Shown here piece after piece: positions 20,496 through 32,481 of a DNA stretch of 64,000 bases. Source of the DNA: Mesomycoplasma dispar (GTDB lineage: Bacteria; Bacillota_I; Bacilli_A; Mycoplasmatales; Metamycoplasmataceae); assembly GCF_000941075.1 (NCBI RefSeq), contig NZ_CP007229.1, forward strand, positions 930,001 through 994,000. The letters are read 5' to 3'. A program made the position numbers and the translations under genes. Within the stretch, counting starts at the first letter, position 1. Each line of letters starts with the position of its first letter. Below the pieces are notes generated by a model. That model did no database searches. It was not told the DNA's origin and saw only the letters and a list, made by a program, of their open reading frames with translations.

Positions 20496-22946
20496 ATGAA
20501 AAAAAAGCACCTTTTTATGAAAAATAAAGCATTTTTTCTCCTTTTTGGTCTTAGTTTTGCTACTTTTTCGTTCATATCTTGTGGTGAAAAAAACCAAGTT
20601 AAAGAAGAAAAACCTAATCCGCCAACCCAACAAAACACAGATAAAACTGCCAATGAAAATGTTACAACAGAATTAAAAAACCAAATTAATTCTTCATATC
20701 AAACTTTTGAAAGTTCACCTTCTGAATCAACTTATAAGATTTTTTCGAAAAAACTTGATGAAATTAAAGAATCCTTGCCAAAATTGTTTCAAAATGCTGA
20801 TTTAGAACAAAAACAAAGAGATTGAGATAACGCTAAAAAAACTCTTGATTTTCAAGTTGAAAAGACTAATTATCAAACTGATCAATTAACAAAATTAATT
20901 ATTGGTTCGTTTTTAGATGTTTTAAAACCAGTCGAAAAAAGGCAAGAACAACCTAGCCAACCAAGACCAGAAATTCCTGAAGATCGGGTGAATCAATATT
21001 ATAAAAGATTAAGTGAAATTGCTCCTAAAGGTCAAAATTGAGCAATTGTAAAAGATGGCAAAAGAATTGTTGATGATCAGTATAAATATGATTTTCCTGA
21101 TAATGAATGAAAATATTTTATCGAAAAATACGGCGGTGGTGGTGCAAAAGTATTAGGCCTTGATGACCCTGATGGACTTGCAGATTATCCACTCGGGAAG
21201 ACAAAAAAATTGGCTAATAATTTAAAGTCAAAAATTGATGAATTAGCAAAAAAAGCAAATCAACCTTTATATGACAATGCCTCGCAAAGAACTTTTGTTT
21301 TACCAAAAGTTGATGACTCTGGAAATATTAGCGGAATTGACATTCCCGAACATCATAAAGGCGACACTTCTCCTGCAGTTCATCTCGATGAAAAAACTGG
21401 TCAATTTCTTCGTGGCGGACCAGGAAGAGTAGGTCTTCCAAGAATTTTACCAAATGAAGAATATAAAAAACTAACAAAAAGTGCAATTGCTGTTACTTTT
21501 CGTAACGGAAGCTATTTAAAAACTCACGATGGAAAAGATGGAGTACCTGATTACTTACCACCCGATCAAGTTGTCCATTTTAGCAATAATCACCGTGGAA
21601 CTTTGAATATTATTGACTATAAAAAAGAGGAAAATGGAAAATATCCGCTTACTTGGTATTTTATTACAAACGCACACGTTTTAAATCGCCTTCAAGTCGC
21701 AAATGATTATCATAGCGGCAAAATTTATGGTCGCGATGAAGATGCTTATAATTCGCATAACAGACAATATAATACTTGAAGTATTCAACTTACAAAAATT
21801 AAAAATTCAGTTGGACTTAACAACATAATGACAACAACTGGCGAATCAAGAAAAGATAATTATTATGATACAGTTAATCTTGTTGTTCGTTCAAAAAGTT
21901 CAAATATTCATAATGGTGGAAAACAACTAGATTCAAATAACCAAATTCAAGATGACAAATTAAATAACAACAATGCGATTCCAGAAAATGCAGAAATGAA
22001 CGTTAGAACAATCGTTTTTGGTTCTAACGTTTTTGAAAAAAATCTAGGCGAATACACAAATCAGCAAAAATATAAAAATATGGAAGAACTCCTTGATTTT
22101 GCAATTATGGAGGTAACCTTTGATAACGAAGAACAGGCGAAAAAAATCACTGAAGATTGGTATAACGATCATAAAGATGTAAAAACTAAAGATAAATCAA
22201 CTGCAATTACTTCTGAAGACAATTTTGTTGACGATAATCAATACCAAAAATTAGCCGGAAATAAATTTTACGGCCTAGGTTTCCCGCTTTCTGAAGCCGA
22301 ACTACGTTCGACCTTGGATGAATTTAAAAACAAAGAAGCTTGAGATACAAGAAAACATAGCGTAAGTCCGTATGTTAATAAAGATAATGGACTTTATTAT
22401 AACCAAGATGCACAAAATGAAAAATTAAAAGAAGGTGGCGATCTTTCTTGGTCAAGATCCTATCGATCTTTTATGAACAAACCAGGATTAACCGATCTTT
22501 TTATTTCAACCCCTTATGTAAGTAACGGTTTTATTAGAATCACAAAATTTGATAAATCAAGTAATACTTTTCAAACAACACCGTATTTATTTTGAGGTTT
22601 AGGAACTTTGCTTGATAATTTCACTGGTGGTGGTGGAATGTCTGGAACTGGAGTATATAAAGATAATAAACTTTATTCACTAGTTTTTGCTACTGATCCG
22701 CGCGCTTCAACGGCGATTTCACTAAATTTAAGATCTTATGGTCAAAATTATCAAGGTTATTATGGTAAGTATAATCTACCAAAATATGACCTAATTTATG
22801 GATCAAAACATCAAAGAAAATCATATTTTCAAGCAATGCAACAACTTTATAAAGATAAAAATGTAAAAACATACCTGTTCCCGAACGGTTTTGATGATTC
22901 GCAAAAAGTTGATGTTTTTGGTGACTGGAATTCTAGCAGTCAATAA
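20496..22946 (+). CDS. Mycoplasma immunoglobulin protease (MIP family, DUF31 serine peptidase)
   Basis: 816-aa lipoprotein: leader ends in FSFISCG, with lipidated Cys at about 29. After a charged helical stalk comes a trypsin-like fold with a visible triad: H394 in ITNAHVLN, D534 in LLDFAIMEV and S716 in GGGMSGTGV. In characterised mycoplasmas MIP cuts the VH-CH1 region of antibodies captured by MIB; that is family knowledge, not shown here. TTTAGGAG at 20481-20488 precedes the ATG, and the gene is co-transcribed with MIB. Confidence 0.88.
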
Positions 22947-23004
22947 AAATAACCTATCAAATTCGAACTAAAGCACAAAAATTAATCTAAAATCGGCCTT
23001 ATCT

Positions 23005-23056
23005 AACAAACAAAAAGTTTAACGCTTTTGCGTTAAACTTTTTGTTTGTTTTTTTT
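23005..23056 (+). terminator. Strong terminator between MIP and lemA
   Basis: 21-bp perfect stem (23005-23025 with 23030-23050), TTTT loop, followed by TTTTTT. The A-rich 5' arm could also serve the convergent lemA transcript weakly. Confidence 0.92.
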
Positions 23057-23126
23057 ATTTTTTAACAATCTTTACAAATTGAAAAAATAAAAATTTAATT
23101 CAAAAATCTTTTAAAACTGAATAACT

Positions 23127-23774
23127 TTAGAGATTAGCCATCGAAACATCTTCACGACTTTTAGCACTTGCTTTATACATTTGCATAGTGGACAAACCTA
23201 GCGAAGTTGAGACAATTGAGTTTGGGAATATAAAAATTTCAGTATTAAATTGATTAACTTTACTATTATAAAGTCGCCTTGATGCCGCCAGTTCTCGCTC
23301 TAAATAAGTTGTTTGATTCATTAATTCTTGGTAAAGTTGTGAAGAACGAAGTTCTGGATAATTTTCACTTACCGCCATAAGTCGACCAAATATTGAACTG
23401 TTTAGGTTGTCAATTTCTTCAGCATTTTGAATATTTGAAGCTAAACTTCTTAATCTAGCGACATCAGTTAAAACTGATTTTTCAAATTCACGGTATGATC
23501 GAACTTGATCTACTAATTTAATTAAAGTTGCACTTCTTTGTTCTAATTGAACCTCAATTGTTCCAGATGATTCGTTGATACTATTTTGTAAAGCTAAAAA
23601 ATTATTTTTTTTGACAATATAATAAATTGGTGCAAAAAATAATAATAAAGTCCCAAAAAATCAAAAAATAAATTTTGCTCACCCAGAAACAGTTGGAGTT
23701 TTAGGTCTATTATCAACACGCGGATCAAAACCTTCAATATCGTCTTTATTTGCCTGGTCAAATAAATTAGCCAT
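23127..23774 (-). CDS. lemA: LemA family protein
   Basis: 215 aa with one N-terminal membrane helix (about 32-53) and a long helical bundle outside it. Typical motifs: RSATLIKLVDQVRSY, AVSENYPELRSSQLYQELMNQ, and YNSKVNQFNTEIFIFPNSIV. Function of the family is uncertain. Its upstream neighbour is a DUF3137 protein, and LemA-DUF3137 pairing recurs in other bacteria, suggesting a shared membrane role. TTTCC before the CAT (23775-23780) is the GGAAA ribosome binding site. Confidence 0.92.
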
Positions 23775-23866
23775 TTTTTCCTTTCGTTTTTTTAATATAA
23801 TAATAAATTATATTAAAAAATATTTATTTCGTAAATTTTCAAAAAATTTACCTTTCTCATAAAAAA

Positions 23867-24937
23867 TTAATCCAAATAAAGCGTAATATAAATAAGTGAC
23901 AAAATATAATATAAACTATATGTATCAGTTATAAAATCATCAAAAATTTCCTTTAAAAAAGACTCTGGGTTTTTTACGGTTTTTGGAAAATCAAGATACA
24001 TAAAGTTTCAATCCACATTGTAAGTAAAGTATAAAAATTTGGAATTTGACTCAATTTTAACATTTGAGACAGAAACGCCTTTGGTATCAAAATATCTTTT
24101 TAGCGAAAGCTCCATTGCTAAAGGCGTATACATTTTTCGGATTTTAAGTTCATCACCTGTCTGAGGTCTAAAAACCTTATTAAACTCATTATTTTCAAGT
24201 TTAATTACATCTTTTTTAAAGAATTTTTCAAAAAAATTAGGTGAACTTAAAAGTCGAAAATCAAACGCTTTTTCAGCTAGAATTCTTGTATCGATTTTTA
24301 AGATTCCAGTGAAAGATTCCTCCGTTATTCATTCATCTTTTGTTTTTACTTTTCAACGTCAGTGAACATTCGTAAAACATACCTTATATTTTTTATCAAT
24401 AAGTAACTGATGAGTTGGCCTGATCGCGTATATTTGCGCTGTAGATGCGCCGATAATTTCAACGGGAGTAAAATTTTTAATTTCACTAATTGAAATCTTC
24501 AAATTTGAAACATTGTCAGAAACAGAACCTAGATATTCCATCCCTCTATCTAAAACTTGAATCGCTTCCTTATAAGTTTCAGTAGCATTAAAATCACGAG
24601 TTATTTGTTTTGAAAGTATCTTAATAGTGTTTTTTATTGATAAAAGTTTATAAAAGCAAATTATACCTAAAATAATAGCGATTGCTGCAATAACAAGAAT
24701 TAAAATTAATCCCATTTTTAAAAAAATTTGCTTAAATAAAAATAAATAAAGAATAAAATCTAAAAAACCAATAATTCCAGCGGCAATCCCGAAGTAAATC
24801 GCAATTTTTCGCTTTTTTACCATTAATTTTAACGTTTCATTATGTTTATCAAGAACTTTTTTTAACTTTGGGCGAAAATTTTCGTTTGCTTTTTTAACAT
24901 AATCGTCATAACTTTGGTAGTCGTTGATTATTTTCAT
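23867..24937 (-). CDS. DUF3137-like membrane protein
   Basis: 356 aa. A charged cytoplasmic N-terminus, two adjacent membrane helices (about 45-70 and 75-98), then a soluble domain with FTPVEIIGAST and the FTGILKIDTRI, FDFRLLSS and MYTPLAMELSLKRYF pattern resembling DUF3137 domains. Five TGA codons act as Trp in the last third; read with the standard code it would look truncated at 24359. It follows ligA by 24 bases and precedes lemA by 92. Function unknown. Confidence 0.75.
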
Positions 24938-24961
24938 TTTTCAAAATTCCTAAAATTAGTA

Positions 24962-27025
24962 CTATATTTTTTGTTTTTTTTCAATTAGTTCAAAAAATTC
25001 AGATTCATTAATAATTTTTACACCAGTTTTCTTTGCTTTTTCTATTTTTGAACCAGCATCTTCGCCTAATAAAAGAAAGTCTGTTTTTTTTGTCACTGAT
25101 TGATGAAAAATTGCGCCTGATTCTTCGATAATTTTAACAAAATCATTCCGAGATTTTGTTAATTTTCCTGAAATTGCAAAACTAGCTCAAGCGTTTGACT
25201 GATCAATAACTAAAGTTTGTTTAAAATCAAAACCAACTTTTTCAAGACAATTTAGCAAATCTAAATTTGTTGGATTATTAAAATAATCTTGTAGTGATTC
25301 GATAATTACTGGACCAAAGTCATATTGACTTTGAAGAGAATTAAAGTCCAAATTTCTTAATTCTGAAATATTTTTTGCATAGGTTGCAAGAATTTTGGCA
25401 GCTTTTAGTCCGACATTTTTTATTCCTAAACCAAAAATTAGTCTATAAAAATCGATGTTTTTTGCTTTTTCAACTTCATTTAGAAGTTTCATAATTGATT
25501 TAATTTGCAAGGATGGTGGATTCTTTTTATCTTCACTAGTTTGCCTATTGTTAAATTCAGAATGAATTTGTTCAAGTTTATCTTTTAGATGGAAAATATC
25601 GCAGGGATTGGAAATTATTTTTTTTTCTAAAAGAATTTTTATCCTTTTTTCCGCTAGAGTTTCAATGTTTAGCGCTGCTTTTGAACAAAAATGGACTATT
25701 TTTTGCAAAATAATTTCAGGACATAGTTGATTTGGACAAAACTGATCCAAGCCAGAATCACTATAAACTAATTTTGAGTTACATTTTGGACAATTTTCAA
25801 CTACTAAAAAGTTTGTTTTTTGGTGATTGAAAACGCTGCCAATAATTTGCGGAATTATTTCACCAGCTTTTTTGACATATACATCGGAATTTAAATTTAA
25901 TTTTAAATTCTCAATATAGGAATAATTTGGTAAAACTGCCGATGAAACTACCGTTCCTGCAAGTGTTACAGGTTTAATTTTTGCATTGTAAGTTACTTTT
26001 CCAGTTCTGCCAATCGTTGGAAAAATCTCTAAAAGTCTTGTTTTTACGACATCATCTTCAAATTTAAAGGCGATTGCACTATGAGGGAATTTAGAAGTTG
26101 AACCTAATTCATCATAAATAGAAAATTCGTTGATTTTAACTACAACACCGTCAATATTATAATTTAGTACTTCTCGTTTTTCTTTGATTTTGTTGATAAA
26201 ATCAAAAACATCCTTTAAATTTACACACTTTTTTTGGAAATCATTTACTGGAAAGCTCAGTTTTTTCAAAAATTCAACAGCATCAGATTGCGAGTTAATT
26301 TTATGTTTTTCTGGATTAATTAGGGTGTAAAAAAAACCACTTAAATAATTAAAATCGGTTTCCTTTTCCTGTTGATTTTCATTTTCCTTTTTATGTTTTT
26401 TATAACGGCGCAAAATTCCACTTGCGGCATTTCGTGGATTTTTGAACATTTTTGATTCAAGTTGCAAATTTGAAAATGTGGAATTATCAATGTAAATTTC
26501 TCCTCTAATTTCCAAATCAGCAAAATAGTCTATCTTTTTAGGGATAAATTTATCACTAATTTTGAGAGTATTAATCAAAACATTTTCACCAAAAACACCA
26601 TCACCACGAGTTAATGCTTGAACTAAATTTCCGTTTTTGTAAAAAAGCGAAAGAGAAATTCCATCAATTTTAGGTTCAACAAAAAAAGTAACATTTTCTA
26701 AAATTAGTGTTGCTTTTTGTGCTCACTTTTCCAATTCTGAATCTGTATAAGCCTTATTTAATGACAACATCGGGCTTGAATGCCTAACCTTTTCGAATTT
26801 GGAAGTAATTTTTGTGCCAACTTGTTGAGTTGGCGAACTATTTAGTTCTTCTAAATTAAAAAGATAATAATATTTTTGTTCTAGTGCAATTAATTTTTTT
26901 AATTCTTTGTCATAAATCAAATCGTCGACAAGTGGATTTTGCAGTTGGTAGTAATGATGGTTTCAATTTTCAATTTTTTCTCTTAATTCAAGAATTTCAT
27001 CACGTATTTTGCTGTTATTTTCCAT
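24962..27025 (-). CDS. ligA: NAD-dependent DNA ligase
   Basis: 687 aa, full length. Domain order: Ia/adenylation with VEPKIDGISLS (K119 is the AMP-accepting Lys), FKNPRNAASGILRR and NIDGVVVKIN, OB fold (GRTGKVTYNAKIKPV), zinc finger (CPKC and CPNQLCPE, four Cys), helix-hairpin-helix repeats (FGLGIKNVGLKAAKILA), and BRCT domain at the C-terminus (WASFAISGKL to ESEFFELIEK). Seals Okazaki and repair nicks. It sits at the end of the ECF/hpt run. Confidence 0.97.
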
Positions 27026-27028
27026 AAT

Positions 27029-27991
27029 TTAAATTTTCTGATTGGTATATAATCACCATTTTGGAAGATGAGAAATTGGAATGATATTTTTTTCCATTAA
27101 AATTGTTAAAACAATTAAACCTATAAAAATAAGAGCGAAAAGATAATCAAGTTTATTAAAAACTAGTCGACGATAACGACTTCTTTTTGCATAAACATCA
27201 TAACCACGAACATCCATTGCATTTGATAAATCCTCGGCTCGTGAAAAGGCAAGAACAAAAAGTGGAATTATCAAAGTAATTAAAGACTTAACTTTATCTT
27301 TAATTTTTCCATGTTTGAAATCAACACCACGTGAAGATTGCGCTTTCATAATTCTCGTCGCTTCTAAAAGTAAAGTGGGAATAAAACGAATCGCAATTGA
27401 AATTATCATCGCAATTATGTGAGTTGGAATAAACAAAAGTTTTAAAGGTAAAATTAAATCCTCAATTGCCCGAGTTAGTAAAAATGGTTTAGTTGAATAG
27501 GTTAAAATCGTAGTCGAAATTATCATTCCGTAAATCCGAATCGCCAAAACTAGAGAGCGAATTATGCTAACTGTACCAATTGAAAACTTGATATTTCAAA
27601 ATAAAACTGTTGGTTTTACTAGTTGTCACGAAATAAAATTGTTAGTTTGTTGTTCATCAAGACCTAAAACTTTATATTTTGGCAAATCTTCGGGAGTGGT
27701 AATTCCTAAAATTATGTTAATATTTTTTTGGTCGATAATGAAACCGTAAATTATAATCATTATTATAAAAATTATTAACGGCAATTTCATCAAACTAAAG
27801 ATTTGTTTAATTTTTTTTGTGGTAATGTAAAAAAATACTAACGTTGATAAGAGCAAAATTGAAATTGTGACTAAATGAGTTGTAACAAAAAAAAGTACAG
27901 CAAAAAGAATGTTAAAAGCTATTTTTAGACGCGGATCCATTCGATGAATTATCGTGTTTTGCTGGACATATTTAGCGACACTAATTTGCAT
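27029..27991 (-). CDS. ecfT: Energy-coupling factor transporter transmembrane protein EcfT
   Basis: 320 aa with about five hydrophobic helices. It contains the characteristic Arg-containing coupling helices: AQSSRGVDF and DVRGYD correspond to the two A-R-G coupling motifs that contact EcfA1/EcfA2. It links vitamin-specific S components to the ATPases. The ATG at 27991 is chosen over an upstream in-frame TTG because AAAAGGAAA directly precedes it; it overlaps the ecfA2 end by 11 bases. No S component lies nearby. Confidence 0.93.
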
Positions 27992-28883
27992 TTTTTTCCT
28001 TTTCAATTATAGCGTTAATTTCTGTAATCAACTCAGCAATTGATTTAACATCAGAAATTGGGTAACCAATTTTAATTAATTTTTCGCGAAAATTCAACAG
28101 ATTGGTCGGTAACATGTTGTTTTCGACCAAAAACTTATTATTTGCTAAAATCGGATAAGTTTCACCGTCGTATATAATTTTACCATCTTTAAAAAAAATA
28201 CAACGTTTTGTCCACTCTAAAACACTATCAAGATCGTGCGTTGCTAAAATGATTGTTTTTCCCATTTTGTTTAAAGTGTCAAGAATTTCAAGCATTTTTA
28301 TTGTGCCTTGTGGATCTAGACCAGCTGTTGGTTCATCAAAAAAAATGATATCGGGGTTCATTGCCAAAATTCCAGCAATTGCCACACGACGTTTTTGTCC
28401 ACCTGAAAGTTCAAAAGGTGATTTTTGTAAAAAACTTTGATCAAGCCCGACTAATTCAATCATTTCAGTCGCCTTTTTTTTCGCTTCACTTTTAGGAGTT
28501 CCCATCGAAACTGCGCCAAAAATGATATCTTTTTCGATTGTTTGTTCAAAAAGTTGATATTCAGCAAACTGAAAAACAACGCCGACACGACGTCTAATTT
28601 CGTTTACAAACTTAAGTTTTGAACGAAAAAACTTTGGTTTTTTCACGACTAATTTTTTTTCGTTATTTTCTGAATCAATATAAAAATACTCAATTTCACC
28701 TTTATCAGGAAGCAAAAGTGCATTCATATGTTGAATAAAAGTTGTTTTGCCTGATCCAGTTTGACCAATTATTGCGATAAATTCGCCTTGATTAATTTCG
28801 ACATTAACTTTATCAAGAGCTATTAATTGAGTTGGTAATTTTTGATCATAGATTTTTACAATTTCTTTTGTTTTAATTTTCAT
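27981..28883 (-). CDS. ecfA2: Energy-coupling factor transporter ATPase EcfA2
   Basis: 300 aa. Walker [10 protein letters not shown] (40-48), Q-loop [10 protein letters not shown], signature [14 protein letters not shown], Walker [14 protein letters not shown], and H-loop ATHDLDSV. The Gln-Thr in the P-loop and the C-terminal helical extension are typical of the EcfA2 (CbiO2) member. Starts inside the end of ecfA1 (4-base overlap), so the ATPase pair is translationally coupled. Confidence 0.94.
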   Translation of the reverse strand: MKIKTKEIVKIYDQKLPTQLIALDKVNVEINQGEFIAIIGQTGSGKTTFIQHMNALLLPDKGEIEYFYIDSENNEKKLVVKKPKFFRSKLKFVNEIRRRVGVVFQFAEYQLFEQTIEKDIIFGAVSMGTPKSEAKKKATEMIELVGLDQSFLQKSPFELSGGQKRRVAIAGILAMNPDIIFFDEPTAGLDPQGTIKMLEILDTLNKMGKTIILATHDLDSVLEWTKRCIFFKDGKIIYDGETYPILANNKFLVENNMLPTNLLNFREKLIKIGYPISDVKSIAELITEINAIIEKEKNAN

Positions 28884-29674
28884 AACTGATCCAACAATTC
28901 ATTTTCATCGTAAGTCGGAGTAACTAAATTAAGCGCTCTTGAGACTTTATAAATAAAAGGAGAGTCGATTTTTGCCTGTTCTATTATATTTTCATCATTT
29001 AAAATTAATCTTGGATCACCTTTGGCGATAATTTGACCTTTTGCAAAAACAATAATTTCATCAGCTAAAATTGCCTCATCCATATTGTGAGTTATTGAAA
29101 TTAAGGTTTTTGTCTTATCTTTCCGCAAATCGTCCAAAATTTTAACCACATCAGCCTTACCTCGCGGATCAAGCATTGAAGTTATCTCATCAAAAATTAT
29201 TATTTCAGGATTGAGCGCCAAAACTGATGCAATCGCCACTCTTTGTTTTTGTCCTCCAGACAAAAATTGCGGTTCACGTTCTAAATAGGATTTCATTTGC
29301 ACTTTTTCAGCTAAATCAATTATTATTTTATTCATTTTCTTTGGATTTTCATTGATATTTTCTAAACTAAAGGCAATATCATCTTCAACTGTGGCACCGA
29401 CAAATTGATTATCAGGGTTTTGGAAAATAATGCCAATTTTTTTTCTAATTTTTGGCAAATTTTCCCTATTTAACAAAATAGAGTCAACCTCAACTGTACC
29501 TTTTTGTGGTCTAAAAATCCCTGAAAGAATCTTGGAAAATGTCGATTTTCCCGATCCGTTATGCCCTAAAATTGCATAATATTTGCCTTTTTCGAAAACA
29601 ACACTAATATCTTTTAAAACAAGTTGATCAATATCGTTTGTATAACTAAAACAAATATTTGAAACTTTGATCAT
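28880..29674 (-). CDS. ecfA1: Energy-coupling factor transporter ATPase EcfA1
   Basis: 264 aa. P-loop GHNGSGKST (37-45), Q-loop [14 protein letters not shown], signature [12 protein letters not shown], Walker [14 protein letters not shown] and H-loop SITHNMDEA. The [14 protein letters not shown] signature is typical of EcfA1. With EcfA2 and EcfT it makes the shared energising module for vitamins or metals. It follows hpt by 14 bases. Confidence 0.94.
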   Translation of the reverse strand: MIKVSNICFSYTNDIDQLVLKDISVVFEKGKYYAILGHNGSGKSTFSKILSGIFRPQKGTVEVDSILLNRENLPKIRKKIGIIFQNPDNQFVGATVEDDIAFSLENINENPKKMNKIIIDLAEKVQMKSYLEREPQFLSGGQKQRVAIASVLALNPEIIIFDEITSMLDPRGKADVVKILDDLRKDKTKTLISITHNMDEAILADEIIVFAKGQIIAKGDPRLILNDENIIEQAKIDSPFIYKVSRALNLVTPTYDENELLDQL

Positions 29675-29688
29675 TTTTTACCTTTTTA

Positions 29689-30228
29689 TTAATTTTTATT
29701 AGGATCAAAAATAGCAACAAAAGGTCAGTTTCGATATTTATCTTGATAATCCAAACCATAACCTACAAGAAAGGCATCAGGAACTTCAAAACCAGAAATA
29801 TCGGCTTCAATGTTGTATTTTCTTTTTGACTTTTTATCAAATAAAGTAATAATTTTTAAAGAATTTGGCTTTCTTAGTTTTAAATAGTCTCTGATTTTAG
29901 CCAAGGTTATTCCTGAATCAAGAATATCATCAACTAAAATGACATCTTTATTTTCGATTATCGTATCAATATCAGTAATAATTTTTAATTCTCCTGTTGA
30001 TTCAGTTCCGCCAAAATAAGATTTGGCGATCACAAAGTCAATCATACAGTCAATTTTAACCTTTTGAATTAATTCAGTTAAAAAAATTAGCGAACCTTTA
30101 AGTACTCCGATAAAAACTATTAATTTTGAATCTGCATAATTTAGATTAATTCATTCGGCAATTTCGTTAATCCGAGTTTTAATTTGTTCATTATTATAAA
30201 GAATTTTAGTTATGCTTTTATGAGTCAT
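29689..30228 (-). CDS. hpt: Hypoxanthine phosphoribosyltransferase
   Basis: 179 aa. Purine salvage: hypoxanthine or guanine plus PRPP gives IMP or GMP. The PRPP motif VILVDDILDSGITL and the YFGG...GELKIITDID segment are diagnostic; the C-terminal VGYGLDYQDKYRNWPFVAIF includes the base-binding aromatic/Asp region (Trp TGA-coded). Normal length. Lies between rsmI and ecfA1 in the same run. Confidence 0.95.
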
Positions 30229-30260
30229 TTTAACACCTTGGATAGCTTTAACTTAAAATT

Positions 30261-30986
30261 TTACATTATTTTAGAAAATTTTTGGTACTTGTTTTGTTTT
30301 TCCCGCGTTTTTTTAGTTTTTTTTAACCTTAAAACCATTGTAAATTCACCTTTTAGTGAATTTTGGACTTGATTTAGAATTTCAAAAGGTGTTCCAAAAA
30401 AATATTTTTGGTGAATTTTTGTCATTTCTTTAACTAAAAATATTTCTATAGTTTGTTCATAAATTTCTTGAATTACTTCAAGAATATGAATTAATTTATA
30501 CGGTGATACATAAAAAATATAACTAAAATCTTCTTTGAAACCTGTTATTTGTTTAATAATTTGTTGTTTTTTTGAATTAAAAAAACCCATAAAAACTAAT
30601 GGTGAATCGAATCCCGAAAGGACAAAAGCGCCGACAAAAGCACACGCACCAGGCAAGAAATCTACTTCAACTTTTTTTTCGTGGGCTCATTTTATTAAAA
30701 TTTGACCTGGATCGCTAACTAATGGAGATCCAGCATCGGAAATTAGCACAATGTTTTTTCCTGAAAAAATTAACGGCGAAATTTTGGAAATAACTGATTT
30801 TTCATTAAATTTATGGTAGGAAATTAGTTTTTTGTCATAAATTTCCAAAAAATTTAATAGTTTTTTGGAGATTCTACTATCCTCGCACAGTATAAAATCC
30901 GCATTTTTCAAGGCTTCGATTCCACGAAGACTAATATCTTTTAAATTCCCGATTGGAGTTGCTAAAAAAGTAATTTTTGGAGTCAT
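30261..30986 (-). CDS. rsmI: 16S rRNA (cytidine1402-2'-O)-methyltransferase RsmI
   Basis: 241 aa, SAM-dependent tetrapyrrole-methylase fold. N-terminal ITFLATPIGNLKDISLRGIE, then LCEDSRISKKLLNFL, SDAGSPLVSDPG, and LPGACAFVGAFVLSGF are the conserved RsmI motifs. It would modify C1402 of 16S rRNA in the decoding centre. The ATG is one base after the holB stop. Confidence 0.93.
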
Positions 30987-30987
30987 T

Positions 30988-31863
30988 TTAAGATAAAATA
31001 ATGTTTAATCTTACTAAAAATGCGGATTTTTGCACATTAAAATTTTCGTTTGTAGACAATGTAGACAAAAAATTATGTGATGATTGCATTATATTAGTCA
31101 TTTTTTCAAAATTTAATGGTAAAAATTTTTCTTTTTTAAAATTTTTAAGATTTTTTTTAAAATAATCAAAAAAAATTGATTTAAGGTGAAAAATTAACAT
31201 TTTTACGTAAATAATTGTATTTTCTTTTGTTAAAGTTTTGTTTAGGAAAATCAAAAAATCAACCTTATTTTTAACTAAATTTCTAAGCAAAGATTCGAAT
31301 TTTACTAAATCTTCTTCCGACACAACTTGAATGGCATTAATAGCGACTTCAAAATTTGTAAAAATCCTTGAAAAAATTGAATTATAAGGACTTTTTTTTC
31401 AATTATCTAATTTTTTTTTAAGTTCTTTCTCGTTATCTAATTTACTAAATCGGAAAACTTGACAACGCGAGACAACAGTCGGGATTACTAAATTTTGAGA
31501 CTTTGAAGTTAACAAAAAATAAGTTGACCTAGGTGGATCCTCGAGAATTTTTAAAATCGAATTTAGTAAAGAAACGTGTGCGCCTTCAATATTTTTTAAT
31601 ATGAAAATTTTGGATTGATGGTTCGAAAACGAACTAAAGTACAATTTATTAATTTCCTCAACAAATGCTTGTTTTGAAAGAGTTTTATTTAAAATATCAT
31701 ATTCAAAAATATCGTATTGATTCTCAAAAATATCAAGAAATTCCTTAATTTTGTCATCCAAAAAATTAGCATAACTAGAAATTAATAAAATTGCGTGAGA
31801 AATTTTTTCACTTTCAGTCAAACTATTAAGAAAATGAGTTCAATTTTTTGTTTCTGCTAGCAT
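30988..31863 (-). CDS. holB: DNA polymerase III delta' subunit (HolB)
   Basis: 291 aa. Clamp-loader delta' subunit: N-terminal AAA-like region with ILLISSYANF, KIFILKNIEGAHVSLLNSILKILEDPP and the SRC motif VVSRCQVFRF, followed by a helical C-terminal domain. The P-loop is degenerate, as normal for delta'. The start is the ATG at 31863, inside the end of tmk (38-base overlap), giving MLAETKNWTHFLNSL before the core. A neighbour of tmk and recR, as in many Firmicutes. Confidence 0.88.
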
Positions 31864-32479
31864 AATAATTCTCAAAAAACTCAATTAAAAGCGCTAAAAC
31901 TTCATCGTAAGTCCCGTTTCCATCGATTTTATAAAAATTTTCACGAGTTTTTTCCAAAAACTCGTAACCTTCAATTACTTTTTTGTAAAATTCTTCACCG
32001 CGATTCTCAAGGCGATCACGTTTATGATCGCGAAAAATTCTCATTCTTTCGATAGATTTTGTGATTTTAACATCTAAAAAAATAGTCAAATCTGGAAAAG
32101 TTTTTTCGGAAATTAAATTATTTAAATCCATAACCAAATCAATATCAATATTATTTCCAAAACCTTGATAAGCGATGGAAGAATCGATATAACGATCGCA
32201 AAGAACAATTTTTCCTGACTTTAGTGCGGGTCAAATCAATTTTTCAAGATGAATTCGCCTTGAAGTTGCAAACAAAAGCATTTCCACATATGGACTAATT
32301 TGGTTGTTTTTGTTAAGTAAAAATTCACGGATTTGTAAGGCTTCTTTTAAATTTCTTCCGCCAGGTTCAAAAGTGGTTATTATTTCTTTTTCCGGAAATT
32401 TAATTCTCAAATATTTGGCAAATAATTCCATAACGGTTGATTTACCACTTGCATCAATACCCTCAAAACTAATAAACAT
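31826..32479 (-). CDS. tmk: Thymidylate kinase
   Basis: 217 aa. dTMP to dTDP. P-loop FEGIDASGKST (5-15), the EPGG motif FEPGG, and CDRYIDSSIAYQGFG with the DR(Y/F) motif; LID region RDRLENRGEEFY. Standard length. The ATG is 2 bases after the recR stop; the 3' end overlaps holB. Confidence 0.96.
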
Positions 32480-32481
32480 AT

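Noticed and set aside
23867..24358. Apparent truncation of the DUF3137 gene at 24359
   Set aside because: The stop is TGA, which codes Trp here; the frame continues with plausible sequence to TAA at 23867-23869.
31821..31863. TTG start for holB at 31821
   Set aside because: The in-frame ATG at 31863 adds a plausible N-terminus, and its overlap with tmk is normal in this region.
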